DNA of 5,893 nt, from assembly GCA_030665705.1 (NCBI GenBank), contig DAOUZG010000128.1, positions 1-5,893 of the forward strand, in the 5' to 3' direction. The translations under genes were made by a program, and so were the position numbers. Positions 1-4,572 of this stretch are shown here, one piece after another; position 1 is the stretch's first letter; the number at the start of each line of letters is the position of its first letter. The notes under the pieces were generated by a model. It worked only from the letters and a program-made list of their open reading frames with translations. It was not told the origin of the DNA and made no database searches. The stretch is from Deltaproteobacteria bacterium (GTDB lineage: Bacteria; Myxococcota_A; UBA9160; SZUA-336).

Positions 1-100
1 AAAGTGATCTTCTAGAACCACGCGCCTCAGTCTGTCTGAGCCATCGAAGCCTTGCATGGGCGCAGGGGCGCCTAGTCTGAGCGCGTTATCGGCGGGCAGA

Positions 101-160
101 GCCGAGGCGCAGGGCAACGAGCTTAGCCGCAGGACAACAAGCCGAGGCGTGGGGCGCAGA
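101..160. repeat. Three degenerate 20-bp tandem repeats
   Basis: Units at 101-120, 121-140 and 141-160 align without gaps: the first matches the second at 15 of 20 positions and the third at 15 of 20. The best-kept core is GCAGGGCAACGAGC (109-122) against GCAGGACAACAAGC (129-142). The 20-bp period is not a multiple of three, and no gene overlaps it, which argues for non-coding sequence. It begins about 60 bp beyond the stop of the zinc-ribbon gene. Confidence 0.55.
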
Positions 161-165
161 GAGTC

Positions 166-183
166 CCGTGCGCCCGTGCACGG
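166..183. other. Small hairpin 35 nt after the zinc-ribbon gene stop
   Basis: CCGTGC at 166-171 pairs with GCACGG at 178-183 across a 6-nt loop. On the minus strand the stem is followed by GACTCTC, not a T-run, so it does not meet the intrinsic terminator pattern. It might pause polymerase or protect the 3' end, or be chance in GC-rich DNA. Confidence 0.25.
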
Positions 184-218
184 TGTGTTCGGATCTACGG
201 TAGGAAGAACTGGCAGGC

Positions 219-716
219 TTAGTGGTTTATTTCTCGCAAGCCGCTGGCCTCCCACTCCTTGGAGAGCTGGGTCAGCTTGCGGCTGAACTCGTGGCGCGGC
301 TCGTCGAACGAAAGGATGATTTCCGTCGTTCGGGGGATATCGTCGCCCGCGAGCAGGCCGCGGTAGCGGTTCAGGTTGGCCAGAATCGCCTCGGCCACCT
401 TCAGCGCTCGTTTCTCGGTTTTGATCAGGGGGCTCTGCAGGGTGTAGACGTTGTTCCGGCCCCACAGACTCTCGTCACGGACAATCGCGATCTCGCGGTA
501 GATCCCGTGGATCGGGTCGTAGTTATACTCGACGCGGACCTCCTTGAAGATGTCCGAGTTCCCGGTGTAGAAGCCGCGTTCCTTCTCCACCTTGCCGAGC
601 TGGCGGCACCGCGGGCAGTAAAAGGTATCTCCGTGGTTCAGGAGGAAGACACCCTTCGCGTAATCCTCGCAATCCGTGTTCTGGCAGTAGCCGACTCCCC
701 GCTTCATGCGTGCCAT
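219..716 (-). CDS. Hypothetical protein with N-terminal four-cysteine zinc ribbon
   Basis: A 165-aa soluble protein that I do not recognise as a named family. The ATG at 716 is fixed by a perfect AGGAGGT at 731-725, 8 nt upstream. The frame stays open to 860, but the 48 extra residues are Arg/Gly/Ser-rich and look non-coding; a second ATG at 707 would remove only three residues. Cys11, Cys16, Cys34 and Cys37 (CQNTDC ... CPRC; CX4C-X17-CX2C) form a typical zinc-ribbon pattern. A beta-rich segment follows (FKEVRVEYNYDP and YREIAIVRDE, about 57-82), then a helix (EKRALKVAEAILANLNRYR, 101-119), a strand TTEIILSFDEP (130-140) and a C-terminal charged helix. There is no signal peptide or membrane helix, so it is probably cytosolic. 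Zinc binding is inferred from the motif; nucleic-acid or protein binding is possible but unsupported. It is separated from ccmD by 419 bp and is probably its own unit. Confidence 0.85.
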   Translation of the reverse strand: MARMKRGVGYCQNTDCEDYAKGVFLLNHGDTFYCPRCRQLGKVEKERGFYTGNSDIFKEVRVEYNYDPIHGIYREIAIVRDESLWGRNNVYTLQSPLIKTEKRALKVAEAILANLNRYRGLLAGDDIPRTTEIILSFDEPRHEFSRKLTQLSKEWEASGLREINH

Positions 717-724
717 TTGTTCTG

Positions 725-731
725 ACCTCCT
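725..731 (-). promoter_or_regulatory. Perfect Shine-Dalgarno for the zinc-ribbon gene
   Basis: The minus strand reads AGGAGGT, then 8 nt, then ATG at 716. This is a full match to the 16S anti-Shine-Dalgarno core at good spacing. It decides the start at 716 against the longer open frame reaching 860. Confidence 0.85.
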
Positions 732-855
732 CTCACCGCGACGTGTCTCCCCTCCGTCCGTCTTCCCCGGAACCGAGCCCCTGGAAACCCGCTTGGACCG
801 GCCACGAGGCCTCGAACCTACCCACCACCAAATCCGCCGAACGACCTCGATCAGC

Positions 856-861
856 ATCATA
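856..861 (-). promoter_or_regulatory. Alternative -10-like hexamer TATGAT
   Basis: TATGAT on the minus strand matches TATAAT at five of six positions and lies about 140 nt upstream of the zinc-ribbon gene. I see no good -35 at 16-18 nt upstream (the sequence there is GC-rich) and no extended -10 TGn, so it is a weak alternative to the 1111-1139 candidate. Confidence 0.15.
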
Positions 862-1067
862 CGCCTAAACGAGCCACCGACCCTAGCCCCAGGCTGACCG
901 GAGCTACCGCCTTACCCTCCAAACTCCATGCCGATCTTCCTCCCGATCCCACAACGGGTCGAGACTACACGGGCTCGCGGCTCGTCTTGCCGGCGGCTTG
1001 CCGGGGTTCGATGCCTGCCACGTCCCTAGCGAAGGGATGGTGGACCTCCCAGAAGTGGTATCTGGCT

Positions 1068-1085
1068 CCCCACCCCCCCGGCCCC
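1068..1085 (-). other. Putative G-quadruplex motif in the leader
   Basis: The minus strand reads G4-CC-G7-T-G4. The G7 run can supply two G3 tracts with a one-base loop, so the stretch satisfies the four-tract G-quadruplex rule with loops of 2, 1 and 1 nt. It lies on the sense strand about 20-35 nt after the candidate transcription start and could fold in RNA or non-template DNA. High G+C raises the chance of such motifs by accident. Confidence 0.45.
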
Positions 1086-1110
1086 GGAGTCACTTCCGAA
1101 CCGGGAAACC

Positions 1111-1139
1111 ATTGCAGACCCAGGGACGCCGGTTGTCAA
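1111..1139 (-). promoter_or_regulatory. Candidate sigma70-type promoter after ccmD
   Basis: On the minus strand a consensus TTGACA (1139-1134) is followed by a 17-nt spacer and TGCAAT (1116-1111), which matches TATAAT at four of six positions. The -35 box overlaps the ccmD stop codon (TGA, 1138-1136). Transcription would start near 1104 and give a leader of about 390 nt before the zinc-ribbon gene. The perfect -35 and ideal spacing favour it; the imperfect -10 and single occurrence keep confidence moderate. Confidence 0.35.
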
Positions 1140-1324
1140 CTGGAAATTTCACCCGGGGACCCTGGCTCAGCCTCGCGTGGGCTCGCCAGGTCCCCTCCGT
1201 GTCGGGGGTCGTGCCCGGCGTGCGTAAGTTCCGCCAGGAGTGCACGTCTTCGCCGCGCGAGCCGCACTGCGTAGCCCGAGAGCGTGCCCAGCACGACGGC
1301 GTATGCCGCTAACAAGTAGCCCAT
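1136..1324 (-). CDS. ccmD: CcmD-like small membrane protein
   Basis: A 62-aa protein with one N-terminal membrane helix (MGYLLAAYAVVLGTLSGYAV, residues 1-20), then a basic cluster RLARRRR and a helical ALLAEL. This is the standard CcmD plan: one helix, a positively charged cytosolic flank, and a short amphipathic tail. CcmD binds CcmC and CcmE and is needed for release of holo-CcmE. The ATG at 1324 shares one base with the ccmC stop (TGATG) and has GGAGGA at 1336-1331, 6 nt upstream, so both coupling and its own ribosome site support it. The last 28 or so residues (from about THAGHDPRHG) are polar, rich in Gly/Pro/Glu and without recognisable similarity; they lengthen the protein slightly beyond many CcmD. 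The call rests on the helix-plus-arginines pattern and position after ccmC, since CcmD proteins are poorly conserved. Confidence 0.85.
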   Translation of the reverse strand: MGYLLAAYAVVLGTLSGYAVRLARRRRALLAELTHAGHDPRHGGDLASPREAEPGSPGEISS

Positions 1325-2010
1325 CAGTGGTCCTCCGAGGACCCGCCTGCCTCGAGAAGTCGGCTCTCGAGACCGGCCACCTCAAACCGTCGCGTCAGGA
1401 GGTAGAGGAAGACCAGAAGAAAGGTTCCGAGCCCCGCCAGCAGCGGGTAAGCCATCGAGGCGGGTAGCGTCCCCCCGGAGGCGGGAGTGGAAGGATGCAT
1501 CGCGCTTCCCCCCGCCAGCCTGACCGCGTAATGCACGAACGGAATCACCGCGGTGCCCGCGATTCCGTAGACCGCGGCGAAGGTGCGTGCCGTGTCGCTT
1601 CCGAATGCGAGCGCCCGAATAAACAGGTACGCCACGTAGAGGAACCACAGCACCAGGGTCATGGTGAGGCGCAGGTCCCAGACCCACCAGTGGCCCCAGA
1701 CGGCCTTCGCCCAGATCGGCCCGCTGACCACGATCAGCGTGCAGAACACAATCCCGACCTCCGCACCGGCAAGTGCGAGCCGGTCCCACGCGGCCCGCCG
1801 CGTGCGCAGGTAGCCCAGGCCCCCGATGGCTGTCAGGATGAACCCGAGGTAGGCGGGGGGAACGCAAGGGACGTGGACGTACAGGATCTTCTGGACGACC
1901 CCCTGGATGCGTTCTGGAGGGGCGGAGATCACCAGCACCGTCCACAACCCGAGCCCGAGCAGGGCCAGCGCGCCGAACCAGTGCCCCACCCGAACGATTC
2001 GCTTCTCCAA
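1324..2010 (-). CDS. ccmC: Heme exporter protein CcmC (heme handling, WWD family)
   Basis: Six-helix membrane protein that presents heme to CcmE for covalent attachment in the periplasm. The start is taken as TTG 2010 (228 aa), because GGAGGA at 2022-2017 lies 6 nt upstream. The open frame continues to 2091 without a recognisable start and would run into ccmB. The WWD signature WGHWWVWDLRLT is at residues 105-116. His46 (YVHVP) and His172 (AMHPS) fall where CcmC has its two periplasmic heme-ligand histidines. Hydrophobic segments lie near 13-30, 47-67, 80-100, 116-136, 145-165 and 187-206. After HVP the sequence reads CVPPAYLG rather than the more usual SAWVAF-type stretch, leaving a cysteine beside the ligand histidine. 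The gene ends at TGA 1326-1324 and overlaps ccmD by one base. Distinction from the related CcsA/CcmF proteins rests on length and on position after ccmB. Confidence 0.94.
   Translation of the reverse strand: MEKRIVRVGHWFGALALLGLGLWTVLVISAPPERIQGVVQKILYVHVPCVPPAYLGFILTAIGGLGYLRTRRAAWDRLALAGAEVGIVFCTLIVVSGPIWAKAVWGHWWVWDLRLTMTLVLWFLYVAYLFIRALAFGSDTARTFAAVYGIAGTAVIPFVHYAVRLAGGSAMHPSTPASGGTLPASMAYPLLAGLGTFLLVFLYLLTRRFEVAGLESRLLEAGGSSEDH
1331..1336 (-). promoter_or_regulatory. Shine-Dalgarno of ccmD
   Basis: GGAGGA on the minus strand lies within the last codons of ccmC, 6 nt before the ccmD ATG at 1324. It supports this small ORF as a real gene. Confidence 0.7.
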
Positions 2011-2012
2011 GG

Positions 2013-2684
2013 TCAATCCTCCAGCAGGTAGTCGAACGTAAGGTAGGGGATCACGACGAAGACCCAGTCGTAGAGTGCCAGAGCCCCCCACCAGAGGCCC
2101 GGGACGGAGCGCCCGTCAAGGGCCTCTGCCGTGGCCCGGGACGCGATGACGAGCACGGGGAGGGCGAGCGGAAAGAGCAGCACCGGCAAGAGGAACTCCC
2201 GAAAGCGCGCGGACGTGGCCATGGTGGTGAGCATTGTTCCGAGGGCCGCCAGCCCCACGCCGCCCAGAAGCCCGGCCCATATCGCTTCAGGAAGGGCGGG
2301 TCCCCAGGCGAGTCCCAGAAACACCGAGAACAGGCCCGCGGTCCAGACCTCGATCCCCAGCAGGGCGATGAGGTTAGCCGCGCCCTTCCCCAGAAAGACC
2401 CACCCCCGGTCGCACGGCGCCAGCGTCAGCACCGCAAGCGCGCCTTCCTCGGTCTCTGTCTGGAGGGAGCGCGTGAGACCCAGGAGCGAGGCGAAGAGCA
2501 GCACCACCCACAGCAGGACGGGCAGCCAGGGGCGGGTCTCCGCCGTCGGAGTCGGGAGCGCGATGCTGAGAAGCACCACCACCAGCGCCGAGAAAACCGC
2601 CATGTGCCCAAGTCGATCGCGCGTTCGCAGGTCGAGCCGGATGTCCTTCCAGAGAACGGCCAGCGCGATCCGGGGTCCCGTCAT
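2013..2684 (-). CDS. ccmB: Heme exporter membrane subunit CcmB
   Basis: Integral membrane partner of the CcmA ATPase in CcmABCD. The 223-aa length matches the family (about 220). Family-typical stretches are visible: an N-terminal amphipathic segment KDIRLDLRTRD (residues 13-23), EEGALAVLTLAPCDRGWVFLGK (79-100; other CcmB proteins have similar APxxR and LGK spacing), FREFLLPVLLFPLALP (161-176), and the closing LYDWVFVVIPYLTFDYLLED. About six hydrophobic segments are present (roughly 28-45, 54-70, 100-124, 134-156, 164-182, 198-217). The ATG at 2684 overlaps the ccmA TGA as ATGA and has only a weak upstream Shine-Dalgarno, so translation probably depends on ribosomes finishing ccmA. Its last codons carry the GGAGGA that serves ccmC. 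A longer open frame extends upstream to 2876, but its Arg/Gly/Pro-rich sequence is the antiparallel-frame shadow of ccmA. Confidence 0.94.
   Translation of the reverse strand: MTGPRIALAVLWKDIRLDLRTRDRLGHMAVFSALVVVLLSIALPTPTAETRPWLPVLLWVVLLFASLLGLTRSLQTETEEGALAVLTLAPCDRGWVFLGKGAANLIALLGIEVWTAGLFSVFLGLAWGPALPEAIWAGLLGGVGLAALGTMLTTMATSARFREFLLPVLLFPLALPVLVIASRATAEALDGRSVPGLWWGALALYDWVFVVIPYLTFDYLLED
2017..2022 (-). promoter_or_regulatory. Shine-Dalgarno deciding the TTG start of ccmC
   Basis: GGAGGA on the minus strand lies inside the final codons of ccmB (GAG GAT TGA) and 6 nt before TTG 2010. The other in-frame TTG at 2016 directly abuts this motif and is too close to use it, so 2010 is the better start. 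Confidence 0.7.
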
Positions 2685-3349
2685 CCGTGAGTCTCTTCGC
2701 GGGGACCCCCGGGGAGCATCCTCAACACTCCCTGCTCGAGCCGTAGGACCTGGTCGGCCAGCTCCCGAGCCGCGGGCACCGCATGGGCCGCGACCAGGAC
2801 CGTACCTCCCCGGGCCCGATGTCTCTGCAACACCTTCGTGAGCCGCTCCGACGCCTCTTCGTCGAGGCCGTTCCACGGCTCGTCGAGCAGGAGGATGCGG
2901 GGCTGGTGCAGGAGGGCGCGCGCGAGACCGGTACGACGCCGGTATCCCTGCGAGAGCGTGCGCGCCCGACGGTGACGCATCGCCGCGAGACCGAGCTCCT
3001 CGAGAACCGACTCCACCCGCCCCGAATCGCTTCCGTGCAACCGAGCGACGAAGGCGAGGTTCTCCTCGACGGTCAGGTCGGCATAGAGGCCCGGCTCGGG
3101 CCCGAGCCAGCCGAGCTCGCTGCGAAGCGCCGGCCCGTCCTTCCGAAACGGGTCACGGCCGAGGATCCGGATCAAACCCGATGTGGGTCGCGTGAGGCAC
3201 GCCAGGATCCGGAGCAGCGTGCTCTTTCCGGCTCCGTTCGGGCCGGCGACGAGCGTCACGGTCCCCTCCGGTACGGAAAACGAGACGTCGCGCAGTGCCC
3301 TCACCGGACCGTAGCGCTTCTCGACCTCCTGGGTCTCGACGGCGCTCAC
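2681..3349 (-). CDS. ccmA: Heme exporter ATP-binding protein CcmA
   Basis: ABC-type ATPase of the CcmABCD complex. ATP hydrolysis releases heme-loaded CcmE from CcmC/CcmD; the protein sits on the cytoplasmic face bound to CcmB. The 222-aa length fits the family (about 205-230). Numbered from the GTG at 3349, the motifs are: Walker A GPNGAGKST at 36-44, signature LSQG at 132-135, Walker B ILLLDEP at 152-158, and H-loop His189 in AAHA. The nucleotide-binding site therefore looks intact. I prefer GTG 3349 because it overlaps the upstream stop as GTGA and places the start 12-15 residues before the first beta strand. In-frame TTG 3373 and GTG 3364 would give 8 or 5 extra residues inside the upstream gene. 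The gene overlaps ccmB by 4 nt at its end. CcmA is distinguished from generic ABC ATPases mainly by its place before ccmB and ccmC. Confidence 0.95.
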   Translation of the reverse strand: MSAVETQEVEKRYGPVRALRDVSFSVPEGTVTLVAGPNGAGKSTLLRILACLTRPTSGLIRILGRDPFRKDGPALRSELGWLGPEPGLYADLTVEENLAFVARLHGSDSGRVESVLEELGLAAMRHRRARTLSQGYRRRTGLARALLHQPRILLLDEPWNGLDEEASERLTKVLQRHRARGGTVLVAAHAVPAARELADQVLRLEQGVLRMLPGGPREETHG

Positions 3350-4572
3350 AGCGCTTTTCCACACCCGGCGCAAAAGCGGTCCCCCGGTTGGGGAGCCCGA
3401 CCACAGCTACAGGGGGTCGGCCCCGTCGGCTTCTCGGGCTCACGAGTGCGGGCCAGCGTCCGCGCCGCCTCCCGGCGCAGCTCCTCCCGAAGCCGGTCGC
3501 GGTCCTCGGTGGAGAGCTTCCCCGTCTCGTAGTCGAACTCGAGGTCGCGCAGCGCCGCCACAATGGCCGCTCGCTCCAGATCCGATTCCGTCTCCTCCGC
3601 AACGGCCTCCACGCGGACGCTGGGATCGATCGGCCGGATCACGACGAGAAGGAGTCCGCCGCCGACGAGCAACAGAAGGAGCGGCTGGAACCAGGGCGGA
3701 GGAGTGGTGGGCGGGGGTAGCGGAAGCACGCGGAGCGGGATGCGGGTGTTCGGGGCGAGGTCGAAACCGACGTACCGGAGGTAGATCGAGTCGTCCTCCC
3801 GCATGGGCCGCGACGGGTAGAGCGTCCCGGCGTCGACGTCGATTCCGAAGTCCCGGATCACCACCTCGAGTTGGGCCAGCGGCTCCGCTACGCGAATCTC
3901 CGTCTCGAGCCTCGCACCCAGGCTGGGCAGATCGTAGGCGAACGTGTAGCCCCGCTCGCCCGGAAAGATGGGTCCGCGGATCTCCGCCGTCCCGTTTCTC
4001 ACCTGTGTACCCTCGGGCAGCGGGCCACGACCGGTGGTAACCGTGCCGTGGTCGGGGGAGAGCGCGACACGGAACAGCGGCGGGCTCTGCTTGTCGACCA
4101 CGACCACCTGAAGTGTCGGGTTGTTGATGACGACCTGCTGTTGAACTCGGTACCGACCCCCCTCGCGAGCGATGGCCAACCGCACCCGTTCGATCCGCGA
4201 GTCGCCGGGGTCGGACGTCCGGTCGTAGATGTGGAACATGAGAGACTGCGTCTGCGGCTTCCCCTCCTCGAAGACGACGCTTCCTCCTGAGAACTTGACC
4301 CCGTTGTACGTGGTTCCGAGCGCATAGAACGCCTGCGGGGGAAGCCCCCTGAAGGCGAAGCGTCCGGCCTCGTCGGTCACGGTGCTCGACTCGAACGTAT
4401 CGCCCTCTCGGAGAAACCCGTTTAGACCCACGGTGAGGCCCACGCCCGCCTCCGGGCGGGTCGGATGAATGACCCGTCCCTCGATCGTCGCAGCCGGCGC
4501 CACCGCGGGCGCGGAGACGAGGAGAAGGCTCAGGTACGCGAAGGCCAGGAGGAAAACGTCCCGGGCCCTCAC
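3346..4572 (-). CDS. Membrane protein: carboxypeptidase-regulatory-like domain, CcmI-like hairpin, C-terminal zinc ribbon
   Basis: A 408-aa protein between ccmF and ccmA. I chose the GTG at 4572 because it overlaps the ccmF stop (GTGA) and opens directly into a signal peptide (MRARDVFLLAFAYLSLLL, cleavage probably near residue 28). A TTG at 4608 would add 12 polar residues before it. Seen in order: signal peptide 1-28; a beta-rich segment of about 90 residues resembling a carboxypeptidase-regulatory/transthyretin-like fold (TIEGRV, TDEAGRFAFRGLP); a further beta-rich region to about 285 with no family I can name; a membrane helix at about 292-314 flanked by prolines; a charged helical hairpin at about 333-374 (ALRDLEFDYETGKLSTED), like the cytosolic loop of CcmI; and a zinc ribbon with Cys388, 390, 401 and 404 (CxC, CxxC). 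Predicted topology is periplasmic N-terminus and cytosolic C-terminus. A role in cytochrome c maturation is inferred from context and the CcmI-like hairpin; the exact function is unknown. Confidence 0.88.
   Translation of the reverse strand: MRARDVFLLAFAYLSLLLVSAPAVAPAATIEGRVIHPTRPEAGVGLTVGLNGFLREGDTFESSTVTDEAGRFAFRGLPPQAFYALGTTYNGVKFSGGSVVFEEGKPQTQSLMFHIYDRTSDPGDSRIERVRLAIAREGGRYRVQQQVVINNPTLQVVVVDKQSPPLFRVALSPDHGTVTTGRGPLPEGTQVRNGTAEIRGPIFPGERGYTFAYDLPSLGARLETEIRVAEPLAQLEVVIRDFGIDVDAGTLYPSRPMREDDSIYLRYVGFDLAPNTRIPLRVLPLPPPTTPPPWFQPLLLLLVGGGLLLVVIRPIDPSVRVEAVAEETESDLERAAIVAALRDLEFDYETGKLSTEDRDRLREELRREAARTLARTREPEKPTGPTPCSCGRAPQPGDRFCAGCGKAL

Larger units (their letters stand above)
1..218. 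other. Gene-free 3' flank of the zinc-ribbon gene
   Basis: I see no supportable gene. The only plus-strand frame (56-286) runs through the 20-bp repeats, is Arg/Gly/Ser-rich and lacks a ribosome site. Besides the tandem repeats and the 166-183 hairpin there is a minor CTCAG/CTGAG inverted repeat at 26-40. Confidence 0.5.
717..1135. other. 419-bp intergenic region between ccmD and the zinc-ribbon gene
   Basis: I find no convincing protein gene on either strand; plus-strand frames here read as Arg/Pro/Ser-rich shadow sequence. It holds most of the candidate promoter, the G-run cluster, and small inverted repeats at 990-1004 (CCGGC, 5-nt loop), 1023-1037 (TCCCT, 5-nt loop) and 1049-1065 (CCAGA, 7-nt loop), plus a 10-bp palindrome CGAGGCCTCG at 805-814. 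None is followed by a T-run on the minus strand, so I call no intrinsic terminator for the ccm operon. It may act as a long 5' leader; no known riboswitch class is recognised. Confidence 0.5.

Noticed and set aside
56..286. 76-aa plus-strand frame at the left end
   Set aside because: It runs through 20-bp (non-triplet) repeats, has no Shine-Dalgarno site, and overlaps the 3' end of the zinc-ribbon gene.
222..725. 167-aa plus-strand open frame antiparallel to the zinc-ribbon gene
   Set aside because: It mirrors the minus-strand gene almost end to end, has Val/Leu/Asp/Arg-rich shadow composition and no ribosome site, while the minus-strand gene has a cysteine motif and a perfect Shine-Dalgarno.
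717..860. N-terminal extension of the zinc-ribbon protein to ATG 860
   Set aside because: The 48 extra residues are Arg/Gly/Ser-rich without structure, and the strong AGGAGGT before ATG 716 would lie inside the coding region.
1001..1020. tRNA-like T-loop box GGGGTTCGATGCC followed by CCA
   Set aside because: Only two Watson-Crick pairs and one wobble form in the T-stem, the CCA is at the wrong distance, and no acceptor, D or anticodon arm can be drawn upstream.
1049..1065. Possible intrinsic terminator of the ccm operon
   Set aside because: The stem is only 5 bp and no T-run follows on the minus strand; the neighbouring hairpins also lack a U-tract.
987..1312. Plus-strand open frames of 95 and 104 aa over the intergenic region and ccmD
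   Set aside because: They have low-complexity Pro/Arg/Ser composition, no ribosome site, overlap each other in different frames, and are antiparallel to ccmD.
1167..1385. 72-aa minus-strand frame overlapping ccmC and ccmD
   Set aside because: It is in another frame of two better-supported genes and is Arg/Pro-rich, as expected of a shadow in GC-rich DNA.
2685..2876. Longer CcmB starting at 2876
   Set aside because: The extra 64 residues are Arg/Gly/Pro-rich, lie wholly within ccmA, and would make CcmB far longer than the family norm of about 220 aa.
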